A program made the translations under genes and the position numbers. Shown piece by piece: positions 34,112 through 46,245 of a stretch of 64,000 bases of DNA; position 1 is the stretch's first letter, and each line of letters starts with the position of its first letter. The notes beneath the pieces were generated by a model. The model did not search any database, was not told the DNA's origin, and saw only the letters and a program-made list of their open reading frames with translations. Source of the DNA: Cocos nucifera (taxonomy: Eukaryota; Streptophyta; Magnoliopsida; Arecales; Arecaceae); the NCBI GenBank assembly GCA_006176705.1, contig QRFJ01000376.1, positions 248,001 to 312,000 on the forward strand, in the 5' to 3' direction.

Positions 34112-35169
34112 TATTACCATCCACAACATTCCAGACATTACCTAGCTCTGATACCAAATTATAGCCCTATGATATCGCTCGAATGCCAATCATCTTTGAC
34201 ATTACAAGCATCGATACCATGTTGCAAAAGCCCCTGATCTTTAGTACGGATCTGAAGGAACCTATGACATTCTCTATGGATAGCAAACCATAGATCCAAC
34301 ACCTAGATATATGCTGGGGCACCTTCCTTTTTGGGTTTGAGGGAGGCACCCTCTTTCTCTAGGGCTTCTTCAAGAACCTAAGGCAACTACACTAGAGAGA
34401 AGAGAAGAAGAAAGAATTAAGGGAGAGAAGGTTTGTATTCCATAGCATAATGAAATCCTAATACAATCTATGTATTTATACATAGCCATTAGGCCTGACC
34501 AAAAAAATTTTCGGCTAACCTAATATATGAAAGCACTCACAGAGCCCATGTACATCCGTATCTCCCATGCTCTCATCCTCTGGATCTAGACCCGACCCAT
34601 ACATGAGTTAGCCCCCTTAAAACCTCTCAAACCAGGCCTTAAGATCCCTAAGATCAGCCCAGACCCTAGCCCAAAATAGATCCTCGCGTAGCTTTGCCCG
34701 CACATTGAGCCAGCTCAGTGCTGACATGAGTTAGCCCCCTTAAGATCTCTCAAACTAGGCCTTAAGACTCCTAGGATCAATCCAAACCATAGCCCAAAAT
34801 AGACCCTCACGTAACTCTGCTCGCACACTGAGTCGGCTCAGTCTCAGCTTTGAGTCAACTAAGTTCCACTGGGTCGGCTCAATCTGAAATTGAGTCGGCC
34901 CAGTTCTATGTTGTGCCAGCAGTCTCGAATGCTTAGTTCTCTATTTTGCCTATGCTCTAAGACTTAGCCAATCTAGTTTTGGACTGAGCCGACTAACCTG
35001 TAGAAAATTTTCTTTCTATAGTCTTGATTCTTCAACTTTGGTTCCTTGTTTTACCTTGAATCCTAGGTCTTCAAAGCACCAACCAAGCCTCTGAAATCTC
35101 CAGAGCCAACACTCTTACTCCTCCCATGGCCTCCCAAGGCTTGGGAGCACCACAAATCCTCACAGAGAC
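34107..35169 (-). mobile_element. Solo LTR E2 of the E family, target duplication GAGAC
   Basis: LTR 34112-35164 (1,053 bp), in plus coordinates TATTACCATCCACAA ... CACAAATCCTCACA, flanked by GAGAC at 34107-34111 and 35165-35169. Both termini are intact, which defines the family ends as TGTGAGG...GGTAATA on the minus strand. It is longer than the E1 LTRs mainly because a 123-bp segment is directly duplicated (34601-34723 and 34724-34846, each starting ACATGAGTTAGCCCC). No internal sequence, so a solo LTR. Confidence 0.9.
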
Positions 35170-35312
35170 TTTCCCGAGCAAGTCTTTGGTTAGAGTGGAT
35201 ATAGCCATTAATGAAGGTGGGATTGAGTGGCCTGGCTCGACTCCCATATTTGCCCATCCATGATCAGTAGGTGTGCCCTAGGGCATAGGGCCGAGATGGA
35301 TTACAAGCTCTC
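35165..35312 (+). pseudogene. Element D internal fragment between E2 and E3
   Basis: 148 bp of D. One frame reads TFPSKSLVRVDIAINEGGIE and WPGSTPIFAHP before a stop, with no domain I can name. On its left it joins 34111 across E2; on its right it joins 49030 across E3. Confidence 0.6.
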
Positions 35313-35631
35313 TATTAGAATTAGTGGTGCTCCCAAGCCTTGGGAGGCCACTGAAGGAGTCAAGGGGTTGGCTTCAGGACACTAAGATAGGTGTGGTCCT
35401 AGGGCTAGGATCGGTTTGATTCTAGGATGGAGGTTCAGTCCTCCACGATCATGAGGCCCTAGTTTGTGGGTCTCATGAAGACTACTCAGAGTTTGGACCA
35501 GGTTTGGGTCCACGAGATTGAGTGCATGATTAGACCAAGGGTGTACATAGGTTTGGGTGAGTGCATTCGAATTGAGTTAGTCCAAAAAGTTTTTTACGGG
35601 TTAGAATTTTGATACATGTATAGGTATATAT
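35313..35631 (+). repeat. 5' LTR of E3, left part
   Basis: 319 bp from TATTAGAATTAGTGG to GTATAGGTATAT, matching 48525-48842. Cut at 35631 by element A; the right part is 46056-46245. Confidence 0.87.
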
Positions 35632-37920
35632 TGAAGAGAAATCCTGATTTTCCGGACCAGGTTCATTCAAATCTGATCAGATCGAGAGATATATTTCAAA
35701 AAAAATTTATCTCGATCCCAATCAGATCTAAAATATTTCAAATCTAATTTTATTATTTTAATAATAGAAATAAAATAAAAATAAATTAAATCAAATTTAA
35801 TTTACCTGATTTGGTTAATCCTATTACCCTATTGATGATCCTGTTTGCAGCGAAAGTTTCTGGATCTAGCCACACAAGCGCCTGGCCTCTACTGGTATCC
35901 ACTTGGGTTGGATCTAGAGATTTCTTCTTCTCTATCACACCTCCAAAAATCAAATTTAGATCTAATCTGGAGGATCTTCAAAACTCCTTTTGAAGATCTG
36001 CAGTCGTCCTTTGCAGCAGTGCAGCCTTCTTGCTTTTGATCGCCTTTCTTTGATCTGGATTGCACCAACCAAGATCCAAAACTCCTTTTGGATGTGGAGA
36101 GCAAGGGGAGAAGATGGTTTGGCATGGAGGAAGAGGGGAGAGGCAGCCTTGGGGTGTGGGGAACTTTGATCTCAATTCAATTCCTTTTTTTTTTTGAGTT
36201 GGGCATAGGGTCTTATTTATAGACTGACTGTGATCTAGCTTCTCTTATTCCCAACCAATCACAACCCTTTGTGAAATCAGATCTAAATCTGATTGGTGGG
36301 AATAGAGTCCCCTGGATTCCTACTTAGAGGGCACCTAAGACCAGTCAAAGTTGGTTCTTAGAAGAACTCTAATTGGAATCCAAAAAGGAGATGGAGTCCT
36401 TGTCCAACAAGGACTCCTAGGCGCCTCCAACTTGGGCACACGCCTAGGGTGGCGTGCGCCCTTCTCCTTGCCAGGTTCTGGTAGGGGGACAGGCCCCCAC
36501 CAGCTCTCCAATAGGTGCATGACATGTGGTCAAAAGTCAAAGTGTCAATGGTCAACGTTTGACCAGTCAAAGGTAGACTTTTGACCAAAGTCAAAGAACA
36601 AGAAATGGCAGGTGACCAAAAATGGCAGGTAATGTCTTACAAAATAAGACAACCTTTTCTGACTTGGACAACCTCCAGTCAGACCATATGAAGGCCTCTG
36701 ATTGAGCACAAACTCCTTTGGCTCAGATCAGGACAACTTATTTATGATAGCAAAAGAAGAACGTTAGGTTCAATCGAGTGCTAGCACGATTTCCTTGAAC
36801 CTAATTGAATCTCATTCAGATCAATTGAACTAGATCAGTTCAATTGATGATCACCAGATTCAAACCCTTGTTTGTGTGACCCAGTTAGGTTCAGTTCTGT
36901 ATGGTAATGGGATATGTCATGATCTCTATCATCGACATCATCGAAACTCCTTTCGATGGATCAGAACTCTTCTGATTCGAACAGCTAGAATGATCGATCA
37001 TCTAAATCATTCTAATTGCTCCCAAAATCCACCAGTGACACCTAGCAGTATATGGTGGCAACCCATCAGAGCTGAATGCGAACCTCTTGGTGCAGCTACC
37101 TGTGTGATTAAGTTCTTCTATCTTGAGCCCCGATCAGATTAGGGTTAAGGTGAACTCGTCAAACCCTAGTCTCTGTCATATGATGTAATCATTCGATTCG
37201 AAGTCCAATGTGAAAATCTAAATAGAAACTCTTTCTATTATTTCACTCTACCATGGCCATGGATTTCTGGACTTGATTCTCATGATCATCATAGGGCTGC
37301 TCCTCTACCACCGAGGTAGATAGATTCCATCTTGATGCAATCCAGTTCCTACAATGAACATGTCATAGCCAACATACACCTCAGGGTTCCATATGGCTAG
37401 GAGACCGAGTAATGGTGTAGTCAAACTATAACACCCTCAAGGTGAACTGCCGATGCATCTCAGGTCAAAGAACCAGACACACTACTGCAGCATCGAGTCA
37501 GTCATTGACGAGAAGGTAGACTCCCTAATGACTACTCGAGGTGGTCACGCTCAGTGCCCTCGTTCTCTAACGAGTACCTGTACTCTCGCTCCGGTGTCTC
37601 CACACCGTAGACTCAAGACTCATCTACTAAAGAGAAGCGATTGTACACCAACCTTCCGGATCAATCACCATCCTCGTGATGATCCTATGGTCGGGAGCAT
37701 TTTATGAGTTAATAATGATTATTCATGTCTTAAATTTTCAACTCTTGAAAATATGAATTATCATTACCATTAACTCAAAGGATGTATCACAGACACTAAA
37801 TACACATATGTGATAGAAAATAACCCATTTTATTGATTATAGTCAAAATTATAATTTTGCCCCTAGAAGTGTATTACAAGTGTCAGCCAATTCTGGCTTC
37901 TAGGGCACATATATCTAACA
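35632..37920 (-). repeat. 3' LTR of element A
   Basis: In plus coordinates TGAAGAGAAATCC ... ATATATCTAACA. The minus-strand TATA box (CTATAAATAAGA) is at 36211-36222. Open frames here (36876-37142, 37453-37707) recur at the same place in 43763-46055, 13179-15458 and 60689-62996 and are LTR sequence only. Confidence 0.93.
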
Positions 37921-37935
37921 ATCTCCCACTTGTCC
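37921..37935 (-). other. Polypurine tract of element A
   Basis: The minus strand reads GGACAAGTGGGAGAT directly before the LTR start TGTTAGATATATG. Same tract in J at 60675-60688. Confidence 0.88.
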
Positions 37936-40900
37936 TAAAGCCAATTGGCTACAAGTCTAAGTCCCATCTTCTCAAGGTGGGCTTCGATCTTCTGCTGGCC
38001 CAACGGCTTTGTAAGTGGGTCTGCCACATTATCTGTGGAGTTGACTCTCTTGACCTCGACGTAACCCTTCTCGAGGTAATCGCGGATGAGATGGTATCGC
38101 CGCTCAATATGCTTGGATTTTTGGTGAGACCTCGGCTCCTTAGCAAGGGCTATGGCGCCATTGTTGTCGCAGTATAGAGGAATGGCATCTGATGGCATTA
38201 CTCCAATTTCTGCAGCAAACTTCTTATACCAGAATGCTTCCTTCGCAGCCTCTGATGCAGCGATATATTCTGCTTCCATGGTGGAATCTGCTATCACCAT
38301 TTGCTTGGAACTCTTCCAGCTGACAGCACCACCATTGCACACAAACAGACTCCAGATGTCGACTTTCGATCATCTATATCGGACATGAAATCCGAGTCTG
38401 TGTATCCCTGGACTTGGAGTTCTCCATTACCAAAGACCAACATCATATCCTTAGTTCTTCTCAAGTACTTAAGGATACATTTCACAGAAGTCCAGTGTTC
38501 TTCACCTGGATTTGACTGATATCTGCTTGTGACACTCACAGCATGGGCTATATCAGGTCGTGTACATAGCATGGCATACATGAGGCTCCCTATTGCAGAA
38601 GCATAAGGGATCTTGCTCATGCGTTCTATTTCCTCAGGTGTGCTAGGGCACATCTTCTTGGAAAGATGAATACCATGTCTGAAGGGTATTAATCCCCTCT
38701 TAGAGTTTTCCATACTAAACCTCTTTAGTACTTTCTCTATGTACATCTTCTGTGAAAGTCCTAGCATCCTATTCGGTCTATCCCTATAGACCTTAATTCC
38801 TAGAATAAAGGATGCTTCACCTAGGTCTTTCATGGAGAATTCCTTGGACAACCATATCTTGACTGATGTCAACATGGGAATATCATTCCCAATAAGGAGG
38901 ATGTCATCCACGTACAATACGAGGAAGACAACAGCGCTCCCACTGACCCTTTTGAAAACACATGGTTCCTCTTCATTTTTGATGAAACCAAACATTTTTG
39001 ATCACATCATTGAAACGAGTGTTCCAGCTCCGAGATGCTTGCTTAAGTCCATATATGGACCTTTGCAGCTTGCAAACCTTGTGATCAGTATCACTGGATG
39101 TGAAACCTAGCGGCTGTTCCATATAGATATCTTCCTCAAGATATCCATTTAAGAATGCCGTTTTCACGTCCATTTGCCATATTTCATAATCGAAATAGGC
39201 TGCAACAGGCAAGCAATGTGCGGATGGATTTTAGCATAGCCACTGGGGAAAAGGTATCCTGATAGTCAATGCCTTCGCGTTGACTATAACCTTTTGCCAC
39301 TAGTCTAGCCTTGAATGTCTCCACATTCCCATCTGCACCAATCTTTCTCTTGAAGATCCATTTACACCCAATAGGTACTATACCTTCTGGTGGATCTACC
39401 AAGGTCCAGACTTGGTTTGAGTGCATCGAGTCAATTTCTGACTGCATTGCCTCTAGCCATTTCTCGGAGTCGATATCTGATATCGCCTCGTTGTAGGTTT
39501 TGGGATCATCACCATGAGCACCATTACCTACGAGGAACATTTTCCTCTACTTCCTCTGAAATAATACCTAAGTATCTTTCAGGGGGACGGGAAAACTCTT
39601 TCCGATCTACGAGGTGGAGGAGGTAGTGTTCTTATTGGCTCAACCTGATTTGGTTCCAATTGGTCCTTAGCTCGTTGTACTTGTGAGACTTTCTCATCAA
39701 GCTTAATCTGCTTTCCAATGCCGCTATCTTGAATAAACTATTTTTCAAGAAAGATGGCATGTCGACTCACAATCACATTGTGGTCTTCTGGAATGTAGAA
39801 ATAGTATCCTAATGACTCTTTAGGATATCCTATGAATCGAGCTCTGAAAGGACCTAAACTCTAACTTGTCCGCTTGTTGTCTTTTGACATGAGCCGGACA
39901 ACCCCAAATTCTGAGATGACTCAGACTTGGTTTCTTACCGTGCCATATCTCATACGGTGTGGTAGGAACGGTTTTAGAGGGAACCCTATTCAGTAGATAG
40001 AATTGAAGTTAACAATGAGTGTCCCCAAAGAAAATCAGGGAGGTCTGTGAAGCTCATCATGGATCGAACCATATCCAATAGAGTCCGATTTCTCCATTCT
40101 GAAACCCCGTTGAGTTGAGGTGTTCCTGGTGGAGTCCATTGAGAGACTATGCCATTTTTCCTTGAGATAGTCTAGGAATTCCCGGCTAAGGTATTCACCT
40201 CCTCGATCTGATCGAAGAACCTTAATGGGTTTTTCAGTTTGTTTTTCTACTTCATGTCTGAATTCTTTGAACTTTTCAAAAGCTTCAGACTTGTGTCTCA
40301 TAAGATACACATACCCATACCTAGACAGATCATCGGTAAAGGTAATGAAGTAGACAAAATTGCCTCTAGCCGGCACATCAAATGGGCCGCACACATCAGT
40401 ATGTACTAGGGCAAGGAGATCTGTGGCCCTTTCTCCATGTCCAACAAAAGGAAGTTTAGTCATTTTGCCTTGAAGACAAGATTCACAAGTTGGATATGAC
40501 TCGAAAGTCAATGGACTCAATAGCCCATTTTTCTCCAATTTGTTGATCCTATCTTCTGCTATATGACCTAATCTCAGGTGCCATAGATATCTATCATTTG
40601 GACTATCCCTAGGTCGTTTGGCATTCACGTTTTGCTCGATAGTTAGAACAGGTACATCAATATGTAGCTGATAAAGACCATTAATAAGAAAACCATTTGC
40701 AATTTTATTTCTTTCATAAAGAATGTTACAATGGTCCTTAAAGAAGGTAATCACATAGCCTTCTTGTGCTAAGCATGAAACAGAAATCAAATTCCTGCTA
40801 GCTGCAGGCACATAATAACAGTCTTTCAAAACTAAGTCTAAACCAGATGGTAATCGAAGAGGGTATGTTCCCACGGCTACTGCAGCAACTCTTGCTCCAT

Positions 40901-41889
40901 TACCGATGCGTAGGATCATGTCTCCATCCCTCAGCCTCCTGCTATCCTCAAGACCCTGCATGGAAGTGCACAGATGAGCACTAGAACCAGAGTCAAGCAC
41001 CCAACTGGATGCAGAAGAAACCGTAAGGTTAGACTCAATAACGAGCATACCTCCAGAAGGACCTTCCTTCTTGTTCTTCAGGGTGGCCAGGTAAGTAGGG
41101 CAGTTCCGCTTCCAATGGCCGTCGCTGTTGCAATGGAAACACTTTCCTTTGACATCGGCCTTTTTCTTCGGCTTCTGCCTTCTTCTTCTTTTTGATCCTT
41201 CCACCTTTTGCTTTTTCACAGACTTCTTTTTCTTTCCATAAGACTTTCTTTTGGAAGAAGTCCATTCCATAGCAAGAACTGAGCCTTTAGAACCTTTCAT
41301 AGAAAGCTCAGCGGTAACCAGCATATTCATTAATTCGGCCAAGGAATTTTGAAGTTTATGCATGTGGTAATTCATGATGAATTGCCCATATGCATCAGTC
41401 AAGGATTGCAGAATAATATCATTCTGCAGATCCAAGTCTAACTTCACACCGAGCTTCTCAAGCTCTTCCATGTCCTTGATCATTGTCAGACAGTGATCTT
41501 GGACTGACTGCCCATCACGCATCTTAGCCTTAAAAAGTCATTTCGTGACTTGATATTTGGCTGCGCGACTCTGTTCACCAAACATCTCCTGCAGGTGAGC
41601 CAACATTTGGCGAGCAGTCCCGATATCCTCATGTTGGCGCTGGAGCTCATCAGACATCGAGCCCAACATGTAATATCTGGCCTTATTATCTTCGTCTATC
41701 CATTTTTTCCAGAGACGCTCTCTGTTCAGTGGATGGACGGGCTGGTAAGGTGGGAGGGTCCTGGTCCAAAACATGGGTTAACTTCTCAGAACCCAAAATA
41801 ATTTTGTAGTTCCTGAGCCAATCTTTATAATTGGGTCCAGTCAGTCTATGTGTGTCCAGGATACGTGCCAATGGGTTGGACGCAGACAT
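37935..41889 (-). pseudogene. Copia gag-pol polyprotein of element A (frameshifted)
   Basis: About 1,300 codons in copia order. Gag starts at the ATG at 41889 (MSASNPLARILDTHRLTGPN), followed by a lysine-rich stretch near 41165-41265 and a zinc knuckle CFHCNSDGHWKRNC (41100-41141). Protease has WVLDSGSSAH near 40980. GAG-pre-integrase and integrase zinc motif are at 40470-40610 (WHLRLGH, CESCLQGK). Integrase core has HTDVCGP near 40385 and RSDRGGEY near 40195. RT is near 39480-38500 with YVDD at 38903-38914, and RNase H (TDSD, EAEYIA, YCDNNGA, DPLTKPL) extends to 37935. Breaks: frameshift near 41705, TGA at about 41537, shifts near 40150, 39215 and 38985, and stops between 39560 and 40035. 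Domain order PR-IN-RT-RH identifies Ty1/copia; sublineage not certain. Confidence 0.93.
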
Positions 41890-43748
41890 TTTTCCTGTAG
41901 AGAGTCAAAGATTCTAGTTAGATACTGTAATTTTGACTTGACCAATTTATTTAGGAATTTTATTTTTAAATAAATTAGCTCCCACTATTTTCTCGGATCC
42001 CTACACTCCCTCTGTAGAGATGCAAAAATCTCCACGATTAATGATTTCTAGTGGGTGGTGCGGTCTCACCAACTGACTCATCACCTCACCTAACAGTTAT
42101 TGGTGATGGGTTAGCCAATGAGTGAACAACTCTTGTTCAATGATTCTCTAATCATGGTGCACCCAAACTTGGTCTCTAATTCATGAATCTCACCGTATCC
42201 AAAATATTGATCCACTCCTTAGTTAAGTCAGACCCACCATTTGCATAGACTGGGTTCCTAATTGAGTCTCTCACCGTATCCAGAATATTGAGCCCAACTC
42301 ATCCTCCAGCCCATAGCATCCAATGCCTAATAGACATGGTTGCATCTTTTCCGGTGCAACTGAGCCACTGTATCCAGTCGAGAACAATCAACCCCGGGAA
42401 GGGCCCGCACATCTACAATGGTGGAAGACCTCAGACTTAATCTTTTCTTAGGGAGAATTGATTCAGGTCTCATTAAACTAGACTTGTCATAGTCATAACA
42501 ATTATGACTAACCTAGTGGCATGGGTTAGCTCGGATTATTGACCACCTCAGATCAGAACTGTGTCAACAGATATGGCCAGGTAAGTGAGATCGGTGGAAG
42601 GAATATGCCATTAACTCGTACAAGAATGCATTCAGGTCGAGTAGCTTCCAATTAAAAATCAGTCGGTCGTATGTGCCAAACTTACCTTAGACACCAAATT
42701 GTTGAGCCAGAACCAATTGGGTTAGCCTACAATCCAGACTCTAACCTCTGAGCCTAATGAGGTCTTGCTTGATCGTGACTCGATCTTGACCCAGACTTAA
42801 TCCTATTAGGCTGGTCAATTTAAGCATTGTTGATCCCATCTAACCAACTCTTGATTCGGTTTGATCAACCGCTTAGACCTAATTGAGCTACCCAAGCCCG
42901 AACCCAGTATTATGAATATGTCTTAGATCTGAAATTCTCAATTTTAGACCTAATTAATATTCCATAAACTTAATTCTTAATTAAGTAGGGTTCATAAACA
43001 AAATATGCACAATAAATCCTAGGGTTTCAGGATCTAGGGTTTTGCAGAAAGTAAGTTTTGGATTTCTGATTAAGGACGAACACGCAGCACCCCTACACAT
43101 CATAAGAACACCCCATCGAATGGGAAGAGAGGGCCTTTAAACCCTTCTTCGTTCTTATGACCGGACGGCCAAGAGGAATGCCTTAATCAGGAACATTCAA
43201 TACTACAAAACAATATCAGATCTATATCATATATCTCATATATAAAGTAGATCTAATCATGGCATATTTTGCATACATCTCATGTATCAAATCATGCATA
43301 TTTTCAGATCTAAATTATCTCATAATAATCTAAAAAATTAGATTTAAATTGATCTAATCAAAATAAATTCTAATCTAGATAATTATGTAGAACTATTCTA
43401 CAACTAGTCTAGACATGCATCAATCATATCTCATATGATATTCAAAAATTAAATAATTTTTATTTATTATTTTTTAGATGTTATTATAATACTTATAATA
43501 TCAAAAAATAGTAAATAAAAAGATCTAAAATATGATTTAATCAGATTAAATCAAAAACATGCAAGACTATTCTATAGAACTATTCTATTCTAGAACTAGT
43601 CATGCATATCTTCTAATCTTAGATCCAAATTATTTAATTTTAATTTTTTCTGATTTCAGATCTGATCACATCTCATGTGACATCTGAAATAACTTATTTT
43701 TTGATTAAAATAAATTTAAAATCAGATCTAAACAATTTTAGAACCATG
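41890..43748 (-). other. 5' leader of element A
   Basis: 1.86 kb without significant open frames. AT-rich near the primer-binding site and closer to balanced composition near gag. Shared with B and C. Confidence 0.8.
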
Positions 43749-43760
43749 GCTCTGATACCA
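43749..43760 (-). other. Primer-binding site of element A
   Basis: The minus strand reads TGGTATCAGAGC two bases after the LTR end (CCCTTCA), an exact initiator-Met tRNA type site. Confidence 0.92.
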
Positions 43761-43762
43761 GT

Positions 43763-46055
43763 TGAAGGGAAATCCTAATTTTTTGGACCAGGTTCGTTCA
43801 GATCTGATCAGATCGAGAGATATATTTCAAAAATTTTTTCTCTCGATCCCAATCAGATCTGAGATATTTTAGATCTAATTTTATTATTTTAATAATAGAA
43901 ATAAAATAAAGATAAATTAAATCAAATTTAATTTACCTGATTTGGGTAATCCTATTACCCTGTTGATGATCCTGTTTGCAGCGGAAGGTTCTGGATCTAG
44001 CCACGCAAGCGCCTGGCCTCTATCCGGTATCCACTCGGACTGGATCTGGAGATCCTCTTCTTCTCTATCACATCCTCCAAAAATCAGATCTGGATCTGAT
44101 CTGGAGGATCTTCAAAACTTCCTTTTGAAGATCTGCAGTCGTCCTTTGCAGCAGTGCAGCCTTCTTGCTTTTGATCGCCTTTCTTTGATCTGGATCGCAC
44201 CAACCAAGGTCCAAAACTCCTTTTGGACGTGGAGAGCAAGGGGAGAAGATGGTTTGGCATGGAGGAAGAGGGGAGAGGCAGCCTTGGGGCGTGGGAACTT
44301 TGATCTCAATTCAATTCTTTTTTTTTTTGAGTTGGGCACAGGGTCTTATTTATAGACTGACTGTGATCCAACTTCTCTTATTCCCAACCAATCACAACCC
44401 TTTGTGAAATCAGATCTAAATCTGATTGGTGGGAATAGAGTCCCCTGGATTCCTACCTTAGAGGGCGCCTAAGACCAGTCAAAGTTGGTTCTTAGAAGAA
44501 CTCTAATTGGAATCCAAAAAGGAGATGGAGTCCTTGTCCAACAAGGACTCCTAGGCGCCTCCAACTTGGGCACACGCCTAGGGTGGCGTGCGCCCTTCCT
44601 CCTTGCCAGGTTCTGGCAGGGGGACAGGCCCCCACCAGCTCTCCAATAGGTGCATGACATGTGGTCAAAAGTCAAAGGGTCAATGGTCAACGTTTGACCA
44701 GTCAAAGGTAGACTTTTGACCAAAGTCAAAGAACAAGAAATGGCAGGTGACCAAAAATGGTAGGTAATGTCTTACAAATAAGACAACCTTTTCTGACTTG
44801 GACAACCTCCAGTCAGACCATATGAAGGCCTCTGATTTGAGCACAAACTCCTTTGGCTCAGACAGGACAACTTATTTATGATAGCAAAAGAAGAACGTTA
44901 GGTTCAATCGAGTGCTAGCACGATTTCCTTGAACCTAATTGAATCTCATTCAGATCAATTGAACTAGATCAGTTCAATTGATGATCACCAGATTCAAACC
45001 CTTGTTTGTGTGACCCAGTTAGGTTCAGTTCTGTATGGTAATGGGATATGTCATGATCTCTATCATCGACATCATCGAAACTCCTTTCGATGGATCAGAA
45101 CTCTTCTGATTCGAACAGCTAGAATGATCGATCATCTAAATCATTCTAATTGCTCCCAAAATCCACCAGTGACACCTAGCAGTATATGGTGGCAACCCAT
45201 CAGAGCTGAATGCGAACCTCTTGGTGCAGCTACCTGTGTGATTCAAGTTCTTCTATCTTGAGCCCCGATCAGATTAGGGTTAAGGTAAACTCGTCAAACC
45301 CTAGTCTCTGTCATATGATGTAATCATTCGATTCAAGTCCAATGTGAAAATCTAAATAGAAACTCTTTCTATTATTTCACTCTACCATGGCCATGGATTT
45401 CTGGACTTGATTCTCATGATCATCATAGGGCTGCTCCTCTACCACCGAGGTAGATAGATTCCATCTTGATGCTCATCCAGTTCCTACAATGAACATGCTC
45501 ATAGCCAACATACACCTCAGGGTTCCATATGGCTAGGAGACCGAGTAATGGTGTAGTCAAACTATAACACCCTCAAGGTGAACTGCCGATGCATCTCAGG
45601 TCAAAGAACCAGACACACTACTGCAGCATCGAGTCAGTCATTGACGAGAAGGTAGACTCCCTAATGACTACTCGAGGTGGTCACGCTCAGTGCCCTCGTT
45701 CTCTAACGAGTACCTATACTCTCACTCCGGTGTCTCCACACCGTAGACTTAAGACTCATCTACTAAAGAGAAGCGATTGTACACCAACCTTTCGGATCAA
45801 TCACCATCCTCGTGATGATCCTATGGTCGAGAGCAATTTATGAGTTAATAATGATTATTCATGTCTTAAATTTTCAACTCTTGAAAATATGAATTATCAT
45901 TGCCATTAACTCAAAGGATGTATCACAGACACTAAATACACATATGTGATAGAAAATAACTCATTTATTGCTTTTAGTCAAAATTATAATTTTGCCCTTA
46001 GAAGTGTATTACAAATGTCAGTCAATTCTGACTTCTAGGGCACATATATCTAACA
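43763..46055 (-). repeat. 5' LTR of element A
   Basis: In plus coordinates TGAAGGGAAATCC ... ATATATCTAACA. TATA box on the minus strand at 44344-44356. Partner of 35632-37920; both ends intact. Confidence 0.94.
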
Positions 46056-46245
46056 TATATATATACGTGTATATTGTAAACCCTAGGAGTAAGAAAGAGA
46101 GAATAATTTTCTCCTACATCTTTTTCTTTCTTTGATTTCTTCACACACCAAGATGCCCTAAAGGGCGTGCCTCCAAATCTTGAGGAAGGAGGTATGCCCC
46201 ACTCTTCCTTTAGCCTCAACAACATTAAAGGATCCTTGCATAATA
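46056..46245 (+). repeat. 5' LTR of E3, right part
   Basis: Begins with the second TATAT copy, then ACGTGTATATTGTAAACCC, matching 48848-49024. Ends CCTTGCATAATA, followed by the primer-binding site TGATATCAGAGC (46249-46260). Confidence 0.83.

Larger units (their letters stand above)
35627..46060 (-). mobile_element. Full-length copia element A, target duplication TATAT
   Basis: 35632-46055 (10,424 bp), minus-oriented, flanked by TATAT at 35627-35631 and 46056-46060. LTRs 35632-37920 (2,289 bp) and 43763-46055 (2,293 bp) look nearly identical over long stretches (36840-37140 against 44975-45270), so it is among the youngest insertions. Primer-binding site 43749-43760, leader 41890-43748, gag-pol 41889-37935, polypurine tract 37921-37932. 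Structurally complete, but gag-pol carries frameshifts and a stop, so it probably makes no complete polyprotein. Confidence 0.95.
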
